Part shown: in pieces, positions 33,709-48,005 of the stretch
How positions within the stretch are numbered: position 1 is the stretch's first letter
Layout of the letters: each line of letters opens with the position of its first letter
NCBI GenBank assembly: GCA_003254905.1
Contig: QANU01099655.1
Span: forward strand, 247,437-311,436
Length of the DNA stretch: 64,000 nucleotides
Direction: 5' to 3'
DNA from: Nissolia schottii
Lineage: Eukaryota; Streptophyta; Magnoliopsida; Fabales; Fabaceae
Position numbers and translations under genes: made by a program
Notes under the pieces: model-generated
Seen by the model: the letters and a program-made list of their open reading frames with translations, nothing else
What the model was told of the DNA's origin: nothing
Databases searched by the model: none

Positions 33709-36700
33709 ATGGCTGACGCTGGGCCTGGGCGTGGAAATGGATACAAAAATGGTGTATTAAATAGGAACCCTGCTACAATATCTGAAATAGATGAATACTG
33801 CAACACGCTTGGGGGAACAAAGCCAATTCATAGCATTTTAATTGCAAACAATGGAATGGCAGCAGTCAAGTTTATCCGTAGCGTTAGGAGCTGGGCCTAT
33901 GAGGCATTCGGCTCGGAGAAGGCTATCTTGTTGGTTGCCATGGCTACTCCAGAGGACATGAGAATCAATGCAGAACATATCAGGATAGCCGATCAATTTG
34001 TGGAAGTACCTGGTGGAACCAATAACAATAACTATGCCAATGTGCAGCTTATTGTAGAGGTGTGTGAAGTTTATTTCACTGAGATTTTGTGCTTTCGAGT
34101 AATTTTCGAAGCAGGTTTTGTTATGGAATTGGAAAGTAGTAAGCAACAAAGTACAATAGGAAATTTATTCTTGAAGATGTTTGTTTATATTTTTCTACTT
34201 TGTTATGAAAGTTATCCATTCAACTATCGTCAAGAGGAAACCATGCTGTACAATTTTTCCACAAGAAACTAAAATGCAGGTCTACTTACCAAGACATGAA
34301 ATATACATTAATTTGTTCCTGTTGTGTACTTGTTGTCTATAGTAGCCTGCAGCTTGTTCTTGTCATTTTAGCGATTTCAGCGCTGAAGTAGTAATGCTTT
34401 TTTTTTTTGGGCATATATAACTTATAACATCTGCTGACTGGTTTTCAATATACATCCCAGACGGCTGAGATAACTCGTGTTCATGCGGTATGGCCTGGTT
34501 GGGGTCATGCATCAGAAAATCCTGAGCTCCCAGATGCATTAAAAGCAAAAGGAATTGTATTTCTTGGACCTCCAGCTGTATCTATGGCAGCATTGGGAGA
34601 TAAAATTGGTTCGTCATTGATTGCTCAAGCAGCAGAAGTGCCAACCCTTCCATGGAGTGGTTCTCATGTAAAATTCATTCTCCAGTAATTGTGCTTTTCT
34701 TTTGTAAGGGATGCTCAATTTATGATTTTGAAGTCTCTTCTTACAGGTAAAAATGCCTCCTGACAGTTGCTTGGTTACTATTCCTGATGACATTTATCGG
34801 GAAGCATGTGTTTATACAACAGAAGAAGCAATTGCCAGTTGTCAAGTTGTCGGATACCCTGCAATGATCAAGGCATCTTGGGGTGGTGGTGGTAAAGGCA
34901 TAAGAAAGGTTTGCTACCTGCGTGATCAATACTTTAGCATTCTGAAAACCGTATATCATTTGTGCAGTTAATCTTGTTAGCTAATTTTGTCTTCCAGGAG
35001 TATATACATTATTTTAAATGGAAACTGGATAAAACCTATAGTGCTGAGGAACTTCGTGCCAACCTTATTTTGTGTGTGATATGTGTGGCAGAGTTTAGAA
35101 ACTAACAGTCATGAGATTATTTCAGGTTCATAATGATGATGAGGTAAGGGCATTGTTCAAGCAAGTTCAAGGTGAAGTTCCTGGCTCTCCTATATTTATT
35201 ATGAAGGTTGCCTCCCAGGTTAGATAATCCACTCAATGTTGATCCGAATGCATATGGTTCTTGGAGTCTTGATCATATTCTGATGATCTCTTTTGTTTCT
35301 AAATAGAGCCGACATCTAGAAGTCCAGTTACTGTGTGATCAGTACGGAAATGTTGCAGCTTTGCATAGCCGTGATTGCAGTGTTCAAAGGAGGCACCAAA
35401 AGGTATGACAATTTCTGTTATCACATCAAATTGCCTTGGTTAAATGAATCTCACAAATGGCTTAATAATAATCTGTAACAGATTATTGAGGAGGGTCCAA
35501 TTACTGTAGCTCCTCCAGAGACGGTGAAACAACTGGAACAGGCAGCTAGAAGATTGGCTAAATCTGTAAATTATGTTGGGGCAGCTACTGTGGAGTATCT
35601 TTTTAGTATGGAAACTGGCGAGTACTACTTTTTAGAATTGAACCCTCGACTACAGGTGTTGTACTATAACCTTGATTTTGGCCCACAATAGTTATTTTGG
35701 TTCCCTCTTATGACTGGATTAATAATCCTTTTGACTTTATTGATATTAATATATTACTTACTATTTTCTTCTAAAATGGACATGAAGCATAATGTGCTTT
35801 ATGATAATAGTTGGACTTCTGTGCTAACATAGGCATTTGAGCTTAGATAATTACACTTAGAAAATACTTCTGTATATTTTTTAGAGAGGTTTGTGATGGA
35901 TGTTGTAATGCTTGAAGTCAGTTCTTTCCATTTTCCATACCCTGTTTTTTATTTTTATTTTATTTTCTCCTGATATTTTTTACCCCCACCAACTTGGCTG
36001 ACCAATTTGTAATTGATTGTTATACAGGTTGAACATCCTGTTACTGAGTGGATCGCAGAGATAAATCTGCCAGCAGCACAAGTAGCTGTTGGGATGGGTA
36101 TCCCTCTCTGGCAAATTCCTGGTACAACTTCAGATAAATTCTTTACTATTTATTTACTTACTTTTCATTTGCCCAATTGCTCTTGATTTTATTTCTTACG
36201 TTTCTTTCATGCGTCTCACTTAACAGAGATAAGGCGTTTCTATGGGGTGGAAAATGGTGGGGGAAATGATGCTTGGAGGAAAACATCAGTTTTAGCTACT
36301 CCTTTTGATTTTGACAAAGCAAAATCTACAAAGCCAAAAGGTCATTGTGTGGCTGTGAGAGTGACAAGCGAGGATCCTGATGATGGTTTTAAGCCTACAA
36401 GCGGGAAAGTGCAGGTTAACTACCAAGTCCAATAGCAATCTCCTCTGTTACTTCATTGATCTGAATTCAATGATGTGTACTGAGTTGTAATATTTGTGCA
36501 GGAGCTTAGCTTCAAAAGCAAGCCAAATGTGTGGGCATACTTCTCTGTTAAGGTATGCCTTCTATTTCGTCATATGTGGCTGTAACTTACAATGTTGGGA
36601 AACTGAATTTTGTTGAATTATATGTTTGCAGTCTGGAGGAGGAATTCATGAATTCTCAGATTCTCAGTTTGGTAAGTAATAGCCATTAATTAAACAAATA

Positions 36701-39700
36701 ATAGTAAACAATATACTCTTGATCTTCAAATGCCCTAGACATCACTCTGAACTTTGATTGGGAAATTGCAGATTCCAGGCTATCTATAGTGTACTGATCT
36801 TTGGTGTTTTTTTTTTTACCTCCTGCACCTCATTATTCTTTTGATGCATAATGAGTAATTCAGCTAGAATTTAAAGTTGAGTTTGGTGGGTGGTTGGATA
36901 AATGAGAATTTAAGTACATAAGTCAATCAGTAAACTTCAATACAAGATACATGAAATACAGGTACTAAATGTCTCCGTGGCAAGCTGATCTGCATACAGC
37001 ATACGTGTGTGGTTGTGTATAAAATTGTTCCAGAATCTTGATGGGCATTGATGATTAAAGCAACTGCTTTGTTAATAGTAGTATCAATAATTCTTTTCCT
37101 TTTGCAATATACATAGTTTCTTAGCATTCATCTAACAATTCTTATTTGGCCATTCTAGTTGACTAATTGATATTGCATTTTTGTGGTGGTTGTTATAATT
37201 GTAATAGTGTTGAAGTTTTTAATTAGATGGGTCTAGTAGGCACATCAAAGTGCAGGGTGTCGATTCTCCTTAACATGCTTTATTTCTTTTTCTTTCATTC
37301 ATGTATGTACACCACTGTCTGTTAGCTTTTAATATCCTATCTTTTTACCTCAGGGCATGTTTTTGCTTTTGGAGAATCTAGGGCTTTAGCTATTGCGAAT
37401 ATGGTTCTAGGGCTGAAGGAGATTCAAATTCGGGGAGAAATCCGTTCCAATGTTGATTACACCATTGATCTTCTGAATGTAAATTTCTCTTACATGACAA
37501 ATTATTGCACAAAAAGTCTTTAGGACACAGAAGTGACATTAGTACAATGTTTGATCTCAGGCTTCAGACTACAGAGATAACAAAATTCACACAGGATGGC
37601 TGGACAGTAGAATTGCAATGAGGGTTAGAGCAGAGAGGCCTCCCTGGTATCTTTCTGTTGTTGGAGGGGCACTCTATGTAAGCAAATTTTCTTTTATTTT
37701 CTCGTTGAGTTTTGTTAGTTTCATTTAGTGGAATTCATGGTGTGTGCTTCTTCCTATTAAAACAGAAAGCTTCTGCTAGCAGTGCAGCTTTGGTTTCAGA
37801 CTATGTTGGCTATCTGGAAAAGGGACAAATCCCTCCCAAGGTATTGTGTCTAAATGGGAGAAACAACTAGTTCACAGTGCGCTCCTTTCTTATTTTGTGA
37901 TACTGACTTTAGTTAATAATTTTGCCAGCACATATCTCTCGTCCATTCTCAAGTGTCATTGAACATTGAAGGAAGCAAATATACGGTATGTATTTTAAAT
38001 GTTAATTTGATGGACATCTCTGTAGTTTCCTTCCATACCATTCCAGGCTGACCAATTTGTGTATAATTCATTTCGTGTAAAACAATTTGTAGATTGACAT
38101 GATACGGGGAGGACCTGGAAGTTATAGATTGAGAATGAATCAATCAGAAATAGAAGCAGAGATACATACTTTACGTGATGGAGGTTTGCTGATGCAGGCA
38201 AGTATTGTTCTCTGAACTACATGTGTACGAGTGTTTTTGTAGTTTTCTTTTTCCCAATTACAGTAGTATTCATCATAGACAACTTTATAGTATTTCGTGC
38301 TTTCTGAACATGTATATGTTACTATTTCATTCATAACTTTCCTTTGTTACAGTTCTTTGATATGAATAGGAGCAGTTGCTGGTCTGGCTCCTAAATTTTA
38401 AGTAATAGTAATGCGCAATTAAATTGTTTGGCATAAATTCGTTGTAAACATGTTATGTTCTGATATCTAGTAGGTTCTGGAAAATGTTATGAAAAAAATG
38501 GCTCCTGTTTCTAGAGATGTGCAAATTTTTTTATGCCAAAAGCTTCAAGAGGTGGACAGTTCTAGATAATAAATTTATGGGTTGCTTAATGATTTCACGA
38601 TCAGGTCAGAGTTCAGAGCAGACCATATCTGGAAAGATATTTATTAAAACATTAGAATTAGATTTCTTTGTAAGGATAGTTGATAAAACGATTATCGAGA
38701 TAGAAGTGATTTATGTGCGTGAAGTGTACCATTTTTATTCAATCAACTCAGAGACTTTAATTTATTATGCTGCATCTATGTTCTGTATATCTTGTAGAAT
38801 GATTTTTATTTTATACAAAGGTAAGCCTATCATCAATTTTGCCAATACTGTGCTGTTTTATGCTTGATATCACTTTTTACTGCTCCTCTGTTTATGTCTG
38901 ATTCTGGAGTTCTTATCTGTTAGCTTCCACTTTTATACAGTTAGATGGAAACAGTCATGTAATATATGCAGAGGAAGAAGCCGCCGGAACACGCCTTCTA
39001 ATAGATGGAAGGACTTGCTTGCTTCAGGTATAATGACTTTATTTTTTCTGCTAAAGTTCAATCCCTTTATCTAGTGACTGAGGCGAGTTTCTAAACAATT
39101 TTTTTTATATGCAGAATGATCATGATCCTTCAAAGTTAATTGCGGAGACACCATGCAAGCTTCTGAGATATCTGGTTGCGGATGACAGTCATATTGATGC
39201 TGACACACCATATGCTGAAGTTGAAGTCATGAAGATGTGCATGCCACTTCTTTCACCTGCTTCTGGGGTTATTCATTTCAAAATGACTGAAGGTCAACCA
39301 ATGCAGGTATATAGTCTCCACATTGAAAATATAAGTGCTCTAATTGAAAGAGAGATTAATAAAGCATTATCTTTTGTAGGCTGGTGAACTTATAGCAAGG
39401 CTTGATCTAGATGATCCTTCAGCCGTAAGAAAGGCAGAACCCTTCAATGGGAGCTTCCCAGTCCTGGGCCCTCCTACCGCAGTTTCCGGTAAAGTTCATC
39501 AGAAATGTGCCGCAAGCTTAAATGCTGCTCGGATGATTCTTGCTGGTTATGAGCACAATATTGATGAAGTGAGTAAATTATTCACCTGAATTTTTTTATC
39601 AGTTATTTGACTGTATAGGTTGTTACGAATCATCTGTTATGGGGAGGATACTTTTGGGTTCTATATTATTCTCAGACTTCTTTATGCTTGTCTTATCAAC

Positions 39701-42700
39701 AAGTTTGACATCTATCTCAGGTTGTGCAAAGTTTGCTCCATTGCCTTGATAGTCCTGAATTACCTTTCCTTCAATGGCAAGAGTGCTTTGCAGTTCTGGC
39801 AAACCGTCTTCCCAAAGAACTGAAAAATGAGGTAAAGGGAAACCCTGCTGCCCTTTCCCTCTATTTTAACATCTAAACAGTGATCTGAGCTGTCCTTGCA
39901 CTATGTGGTTTGTCAGTTGGAATCAAAATTTAAGGAGTTCGAGAGGATTTCAAGCTCCCAAGTTGTTGATTTCCCAGCCAAATTATTGAAAGGAATTCTT
40001 GAAGTGAGTTTCTGTTCTTGAATTCCTCATTCTGATATTTTCCCCTTTAATGTGAATTATTCATGGGGTGTGTTTTACACTGCAGGCTCACCTTTCCTCA
40101 TGTCCCGACAAAGAAAAAGGGGCTCAAGAAAGGCTTATTGAACCTCTATTGAGTCTTGTTAAGTCTTATGAGGGCGGAAGAGAGGGTCATGCCCGTATAA
40201 TTGTTCAATCCCTTTTTGAAGAGTATCTTACAGTTCAAGAACTATTTAGTGATAATATACGGGTTAGTAACTTAATAGTTAATATGATTGTTTGACTTAT
40301 TATACTGATATTATATGGTAACACAATCTGTTATAATCTTTTGTGACTTCTCCCTACAAGGCTTCTTTTTCTGTTTGATATTAAAACTTAAGAATCTGTG
40401 GTTTGTGGTTTTCAAACTACTCAGTTTTTACAAGTTGCCAATTGGTCATTTTCAATTCTTTGTTTATCTAAATCAAACTATTACTTGTATTGTCTCGGGT
40501 GCTGTAAATAAAAAGCAGTCAACACTTTTTTTTATTCTTCATTTTCCCTGTTCATGCCAAAATACTCACGACAGGTTTATCATACAACAAAATCAAAATT
40601 AGGAACTAATCAAACAGTTCTTATATTACAGAATGTTTTCTGTATCAGTTATTTTTCCTGAACATTCATAACTTTTTTTTTTCCCTTTCCCCTGATGTCT
40701 AGGCGGATGTAATTGAACGTCTCCGTCTTCAATACAAGAAAGATCTATTGAAGATTGTAGATATAGTGCTTTCTCATCAGGTATAAGCTTTTCTAACATG
40801 CTCAGCTCGTGTTGCTTCCTAAATGTCATGTTTACATTATAGTGCAATTATACTAACTGTGTTTATTGGGTTTCAGGGTGTCAAGAGTAAAAATAAGCTG
40901 ATATTGCAACTAATGGATAAACTGGTTTATCCTAACCCTGCTGCGTACCGGGATCAATTAATTCGGTTCTCTGCACTCAACCATACAAATTATTCTCAGG
41001 TTGGACATTCCCCAGAGATATTCTGGTCAAGCTAAAAAATAAAGCTCTATGATCTTAATTATGTTACATTTTTAGGAGTCATAGTGTTTCTTCTATTGGG
41101 AGAGAATTGTTAATATATATCCTTCAATAGTCTGCTTTCTGGTTCATCTTGAGGATGATACTTCAGTTTTCCGTGCAACATTTTTAGCAGAATTCTGATG
41201 TGTAATTATCTTGATACAGTTGGCCCTTAAGGCAAGTCAACTTCTGGAACAAACTAAATTGAGTGAACTTAGATCCAGCATTGCTAGAAGTCTTTCTGAA
41301 CTAGAGATGTTCACTGAGGATGGTGAAAGTATTGATACTCCCAAGAGGAAGAGTGCCATTAATGACCGAATGGAGGACCTTGTCAGTGCTCCTTTGGCAG
41401 TTGAGGATGCTCTTGTGGGTTTATTTGATCACAGTGATCACACCCTTCAAAGGAGGGTTGTGGAAACTTACATACGCAGGCTCTACCAGGTATATAAGCT
41501 TTACTACCATTATTTGACCTTAATTCTTCTTGCACCTTTTTTTTCTTTCTAATCTTTCTTTTTTGGGTGAGTGTGGAAGGGGATTTTCGTATGCTTTTCT
41601 AACTTTTGGTATCTGCAATTAGCCATATCTTGTCAAAGGAAGCGTCAGAATGCAGTGGCACAGATCTGGTCTTATTGCTTCATGGGAGTTCTTAGAAGAG
41701 TATACTGAAGGGAAGAGTGGGGTTGAAGGCCAAATTTCAGACAAAACACTGGTGGAGAAACACAGTGAGAAGAAATGGGGTGTGATGGTAGTAATTAAAT
41801 CTCTTCAATTTTTGCCTGCAACTATCAGTGGTGCATTAAAGGAAGCAACCAATAACCTTCACGAAGCACTTTCAAGTGGTTCTGGTGAACCAGTTAAGTA
41901 TGGTAATATGATGCATATTGCATTAGTGGGCATCAACAACCAGATGAGTTTACTCCAAGACAGGTACTGTTTCAGCAACTCCTTATTTATTTTGAATCCC
42001 TTTGAAATTGTTGATACGCCAATAGATATGTACAATGTACATTGCATTTTGTTTGGGATTTGTGGACAGTACTGTTACTCAAGTTCAACAGCTTCTTTAA
42101 TCGTTTTGGTTTGATGATTGGGATGGATATGGGAAATATTAAATTTGAGCTTTTTTTCTTCTATAAATCAACTCTCAGGAGGACAAATATTATTATTATT
42201 ATTATTATTTTTGTTGAATTACTGATTAGAACCTCAAAAATCTTCTTGACAAGCAACTTTTTGGTGTTCTGCAGTGGTGATGAGGATCAGGCTCAAGAAA
42301 GAATCAATAAGTTAGCCAAAATACTCAAAGACCAGGAAGCAGGTTCCACTATACATGCTGCAGGTGTTGGAGTAATTAGCTGTATCATACAGAGAGATGA
42401 AGGGCGCACACCGATGAGGCACTCCTTTCACTGGTCAGCAGAAAAGCTCTATTACGAGGAGGAACCACTGTTGCGTAATCTAGAACCACCTCTATCCATT
42501 TATCTTGAATTGGTTAGTTATTTTATGGTTTAAAGTCCTCTGTTTACTTTAGAAGATGGGAAAGAAACAAATTCCATTTGTATGCTTGATCTTAGACTCA
42601 TTAACATTTGTTTTCTTATAGGACAAACTTAAAGGCTACGAGAATATCCGGTATACCCCATCTCGAGATCGTCAATGGCACTTGTACACAGTTGTGGATC

Positions 42701-45700
42701 ACAGGCCACAACCAGTTCAAAGAATGTTTCTTCGAACACTTCTACGGCAGCCAACCACAAATGAAGGATTCTCTTCGTATCAAAGGCTGGATGAAGAAAC
42801 AGCTCGCACTCAATTGGCTATGTCCTTTACTTCTAGGAGCATCTTTAGGTCCTTGATGGCTGCAATGGAGGAGTTGGAACTTAATGCACACAATGCCACT
42901 GTCAAATCTGAACACGCTCATATGTATCTCTATATCATTCGTGAACAACATATAGATGATCTTGTGCCTTATCCCAAGTAATTATGGCTGCATACTTGTC
43001 CATATTTATTCTTTTCGCATATAATGAAGAAGCTTTTATCTATGTCTTAAAACTTTGACGTTAATGCCAGGAGAATCAGCATAGATGCTGGCCGAGAAGA
43101 AAGAACAGTTGAGGAAATCTTGGAAGGACTGGCACGTGAAATCCATTCTTCTGTTGGTGTTAAAATGCATAGATTAGGTGTTGCTGTGTGGGAAGTCAAG
43201 CTCTGGATGGCAGCCTGCGGACAGGCAAATGGTGCTTGGAGGATTGTTGTAAACAATGTGACTGGTCATACATGCACTGTACATGTAAGTCTTATTTAAT
43301 TAAAAAGGTTCAAGGAAAAAGCTTTCCTGCATGTCAAAGTTTGCTTTTGACAAGCCAATTAGGTGTTGGCCCCTATATCAGCATAAACGACGAACACTTC
43401 TGGGGTAAACCTTGTAACTATAGGCCAGAATGCTGGTATTGTTAATAATGAACAAGGAGCATTTTTGCATATATTTGACTGAGAAATATTAGTCAGCATA
43501 AGTGCTAAATTCGTAGTCCATACCTGGTTATTGGTATTTAGAATTATGAAGCATGTGATGAATACAACTGACATAGCAGAAGTTCATCCATTCGAGTTTC
43601 TTTCAGAAGATCTGCAATGAAAACTTTTGATTAACAAAGCTCTTTGGGCAGCGGAAAAAAGTCAGAAGCATGGTGTTTTTTAATGGGGTGGACTGTTATT
43701 CTCTTTTTTCTGCCTTAAATGTTGTTCAGTATTCACTGTGAAAGTGTGACCGTTAGCGAATTAAAGAATATGTTTAGGACAGTTGTAATCTTCTGCTTGT
43801 ACTAATGAAAATAAATTCTCCTTGTTAGCTATATCTCACCTTCTGCATTGAAAGGATTATTAATGAAGATATTTTTATTCTTTTTAGATATTGATTTGAT
43901 TGTCAATTCACATAATTTCAGATATACCGAGAAATGGAGGATACCAGCACTCATAAAGTGGTATACAATTCAGTCACTGCAAAGGGTCCACTGCATGGTG
44001 TATCAGTGAATGAAACCTATCAATCTTTGGGAGTTATTGATCGAAAACGTCTTTCTGCAAGAAAGAACAGCACCACATATTGCTACGATTTTCCCCTGGT
44101 AAGTGTTATTTAATGAATTTAGAAATATAGGTTTAATTTCTTTGTTTGGTTGTAAGAGCATGTATGACCACTTCCTTTTAATGACTGAAAGATGATAAGA
44201 CAAGTCAAACTATATTTCATGAGGATAAATGCTTCTTCCAGGCATTTGAAACAGCGTTGGAACAGTCATGGAAAATCCAACAGCCAGGATTTCAAGGAGC
44301 AAAAGATAAAGATCTTTTAAAGGTAACAGAGCTTAAGTTTGCTGACAAAGAGGGTAATTGGGGAACTCCTCTTGTTCCTGTGGAGCGAATTCCTGGACTC
44401 AATGATGTTGGCATGGTAGCCTGGTTTATGGAAATGTGTACCCCTGAGTTCCCATCTGGAAGGACAATATTGGTTGTAGCAAATGATGTGACCTTCAAGG
44501 CTGGCTCTTTCGGCCCTAGAGAGGATGCATTCTTTCGGGAAGTAACTGATCTTGCATGTGCTAAAAAACTACCTTTAATTTATTTAGCGGCAAATTCTGG
44601 TGCCCGATTAGGTGTCGCCGAGGAAGTCAAAGCCTGTTTCCGAGTTGGTTGGTCTGAGGAATCTAACCCTGAGAATGGTTTTCAGTACGTGTATTTAACA
44701 CCAGAGGATTATGCTCGGATTGGATCATCAGTGATAGCACACGAGTTGAAGCTTGAAAGTGGAGAAACCAGATGGGTTATAGATACCATTGTTGGGAAAG
44801 AAGATGGCCTGGGGGTTGAAAACTTGAGTGGCAGTGGTGCCATTGCTGGTGCCTATTCAAGGGCATACAAGGAAACTTTCACATTAACATATGTGACCGG
44901 TAGGACTGTTGGAATTGGGGCTTATCTTGCTAGGCTTGGGATGAGATGCATACAGAGGCTTGATCAGCCCATAATCCTCACTGGGTTTTCAGCTCTAAAC
45001 AAACTTCTTGGTCGGGAGGTATACAGCTCTCACATGCAACTTGGTGGACCTAAAATCATGGCAACTAATGGCGTCGTTCATCTTACAGTTTCGGATGACC
45101 TTGAAGGTGTTTCTTCTATTTTGAAGTGGCTTAGCTACATTCCTTCTCATGTAGGTGGTACTCTTCCCATTGTGAAGCCCCTTGATCCTCCAGAAAGACC
45201 AGTGGAGTACTTGCCAGAAAACTCTTGTGATCCTCGTGCGGCCATTTCTGGAACTCTGGATGGTAATGGAAAATGGCTGGGGGGCATTTTTGACAAGGAC
45301 AGCTTTGTGGAGACACTAGAAGGATGGGCAAGGACAGTTGTTACAGGAAGGGCAAAGCTTGGAGGAATCCCTGTGGGGATTGTTGCTGTAGAAACACAGA
45401 CGGTGATGCAAATAATACCTGCTGATCCAGGCCAGCTTGATTCCCATGAGAGGGTTGTTCCTCAGGCTGGGCAAGTGTGGTTTCCTGATTCTGCTACCAA
45501 GACAGCCCAAGCAATAATGGATTTCAACAGGGAAGAAATCCCACTTTTCATTCTTGCAAATTGGAGGGGCTTTTCAGGTGGGCAGAGGGATCTTTTTGAA
45601 GGAATTCTTCAGGCTGGTTCAACTATTGTGGAGAACCTCAGAACATACAAGCAGCCCATATTTGTGTACATCCCAATGATGGGCGAACTCCGTGGCGGGG

Positions 45701-46604
45701 CATGGGTTGTTGTTGACAGCCGGATCAATTCGGACCACATCGAAATGTATGCCGAGCGAACAGCTAAAGGCAACGTCCTGGAGCCGGAAGGGATGATTGA
45801 GATCAAATTTAGAACAAGGGAGTTGTTGGAGTGCATGGGTAGACTTGATCCACAGTTGATAACTCTGAAGACAAAACTTCAGGAGGCCAAGAGTAACAGG
45901 GACATTGGGGCAGTTGAATCCCTACAGCAGCAAATTAAATCTCGCGAGAAACAGCTTTTGCCTTTGTATACTCAGATAGCTACCAAATTTGCTGAACTGC
46001 ATGATACTTCCTTGAGAATGGCTGCAAAGGGTGTGATAAGAGAAGTTCTGGACTGGAGTAACTCTCGCGCTGTCTTCTACCGGAGACTGCACAGGAGAGT
46101 TGGTGAGCATACACTGGTCAACAGCGTGAGAGAAGCTGCAGGTGATAGTTTGTCACATACAGCTGCCATGGACTTGATCAGAAACTGGTATTTGAATTCC
46201 GATGTCGCCAAAGGTAGAGAGGATGCTTGGTTGGATGATAAAGCCTTCTTCAGTTGGAAGGATAATCGTGCGAATTATGAGGATAAACTGAATGAACTGC
46301 GTGCCCAGAAAGTGTTGCTTCAATTGACAAACATTGGTGACTCAGTTTTAGATTTGCAAGCTCTGCCTCAAGGTCTTGCTGCCCTTTTAAGCAAGGTAAA
46401 ACACTTGATATCTTGTTTCGTTAATTGTTTATTATCATTGTCATTTATTTTCTTGGGTTATAACTTATATTGACTGTTTGTAATTTGCTTCATTATTATA
46501 TCTTGAATCATGTGTATGATAATATATGGTTATGAATTGTTATGCAGTTGGAGCCATCAAGCCGATTGAAGTTGACTGATGAACTTCGCAAAGTACTTGG
46601 TTAG
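33709..46604 (+). CDS. ACC1: ACC1: homomeric cytosolic acetyl-CoA carboxylase, 31 coding exons
   Basis: Coding exons: 33709-34059, 34461-34667, 34747-34908, 35126-35218, 35307-35402, 35482-35655, 36028-36121, 36227-36414, 36502-36552, 36632-36671, 37354-37478, 37561-37677, 37766-37840, 37929-37985, 38093-38197, 38941-39027, 39115-39306, 39380-39568, 39721-39831, 39917-40003, 40086-40262, 40703-40780, 40877-40999, 41220-41489, 41623-41963, 42275-42512, 42622-42977, 43071-43284, 43922-44098, 44242-46395, 46548-46604. The frame closes at 2,261 aa, normal for the family. It makes malonyl-CoA from acetyl-CoA for fatty-acid elongation and flavonoid synthesis. Biotin carboxylase comes first (ATP-grasp loop GGGGKG about residues 232-237; [14 protein letters not shown] about 355-368). 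The biotin carrier motif is MKM with Lys714. A central domain follows, then the carboxyltransferase from about residue 1530, nearly all in one 2,154-bp exon. No plastid transit peptide precedes the start MADAGPG, so it is the cytosolic form. All introns are GT-AG except the one after exon 15, which is GC-AG. No frameshift or internal stop was found. Confidence 0.97.
38198..38940 (+). other. ACC1: GC-AG intron 15 of ACC1
   Basis: Exon 15 ends LLMQ (CTG ATG CAG) and is followed by GCAAGT, the classic GC-type donor context. The acceptor is TTATACAG at 38940. The protein continues [16 protein letters not shown], as in other ACC1 proteins, so the junction is required. Confidence 0.9.
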
Positions 46605-46885
46605 AAGGCAAAGCATCTCTGCCTGCATTCTTATTTTCACTGTTTGCTTCATTGGTGGTGGTTACATTATTATGTACCCATTCTTATTCGTTCATTCGAG
46701 TTTTAAATCACTTGCCTAAGTTGTTGTATTCCCAAGGGGCAAGTATGCTGCAGCAACCATCACTCAAAGTGTATATGAGATCTGTCGTGGATAAATATGT
46801 AATTTATGTAGTCAGAGAATCGCAACTAGTATTACCGGGTTCCGTCTATTAATTTGCTGGTTGATTGATTCCTGTCATGTATCTC

Positions 46886-46891
46886 AATAAA
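46886..46891 (+). terminator. ACC1: Probable ACC1 polyadenylation signal
   Basis: AATAAA about 280 bp past the stop codon, followed by a T/G-rich stretch (TAATAATTTGTTGTAAC). Position and context fit a plant poly(A) site. The cleavage point is not determined. Confidence 0.5.
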
Positions 46892-48005
46892 AGATGTAAT
46901 AATTTGTTGTAACATTGGTTATTATTATTGAATAACAAAATTTTGGGCAATCGATGTATGCATGTCACGCTACCTATCTGCTGGTCTCTGAAACCAGTAA
47001 TATTAATAAAAAATAAAAATAATCAAATTCTCAAGCTGTTCAACAAGCTTGTGCTTCTCTTTTATAAATATAGTCAAATTTATATCTATCTTTATTATGA
47101 ATGACAATCGTAATGCAGTTATCAATTCTTGAATGTTCTACGATTTTTACCGATCTAAGTAATGAATGCTAATGTCTGTGCCTTGCGATTCATTCAATAC
47201 AGAAAACAATATACTGCACCTATAGTTTTATCATGAGCTCCGACCGCAAAACCATATAATAGTAAAAGAATGAATTCCGTAATGCACTGTAGTATTATCA
47301 TTTTCATCTTCTATTCATCTTTAAGGCAGAGTTTGTTTAGGTGATAGGAACAAAAATGTGTCCTAAAATAAAAAGAAGTGTGTATTTTTTATACTTTTAA
47401 TTTACCTGAACTATAAAAAAGAAAAAAATTCAATGAAATTTAATTTTTAATTTTACTCATGACATGCTTTTTTATTGATTGTTTCGACTAACAAGTCTAA
47501 TCACTCACCCCTGCAATCACCACCACCTCCTCCACCAACATGACCACTATCACCACCAATTGCAATCAACAAAAATCACCACCATCTCTCTCACCACCGT
47601 GACCACCACCACTAGACCCACCTCCACCAACCACAATCACCACCACCTCCGCCACCACCACCAATCGCAATCACAACAAGGGGATAGATGCACCAAAATT
47701 TCATGAGGAAGAAAGGAGAAAAGAAGAAAAAGGAGGAAGGAAGAATCAAAGGTTTTTTTTGGGTCATTTTTCATTTTTATTTTGTCTTGTACTATGAAAT
47801 CAAACAATGTCTTATATATCATTACTAAACAAAATATAAGACTAACTTTTAATCATATATTATTTGTCTTTATCTCTATGTATCTGTATTTAAGTTTTAT
47901 TTCAAAAAATTCTAAAAGACTTTGCTACCAGGACACCAGCAAGTTTTATCATGTGCTTTGCGTGCACCAAACGTCATTTCTCATTGCCCAAGAACGTGTT
48001 ATTCG
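46892..48005. other. Convergent intergenic region between ACC1 and the MnmE gene
   Basis: About 2 kb separates the two convergent stop codons (46604 and 48660). 47505-47675 is a CAC/CCA-rich simple-sequence tract that yields open frames of repeated His, Pro, Thr or Trp. No gene is seen. Confidence 0.5.

Noticed and set aside
38517..38867. 116-codon open frame inside ACC1 intron 15
   Set aside because: It lies wholly within an intron required by the protein, has no domain and shows AT-driven composition.
47479..47822. Frames rich in His/Thr or Trp on either strand
   Set aside because: They come from a CAC/CCA simple-sequence tract; no other support.
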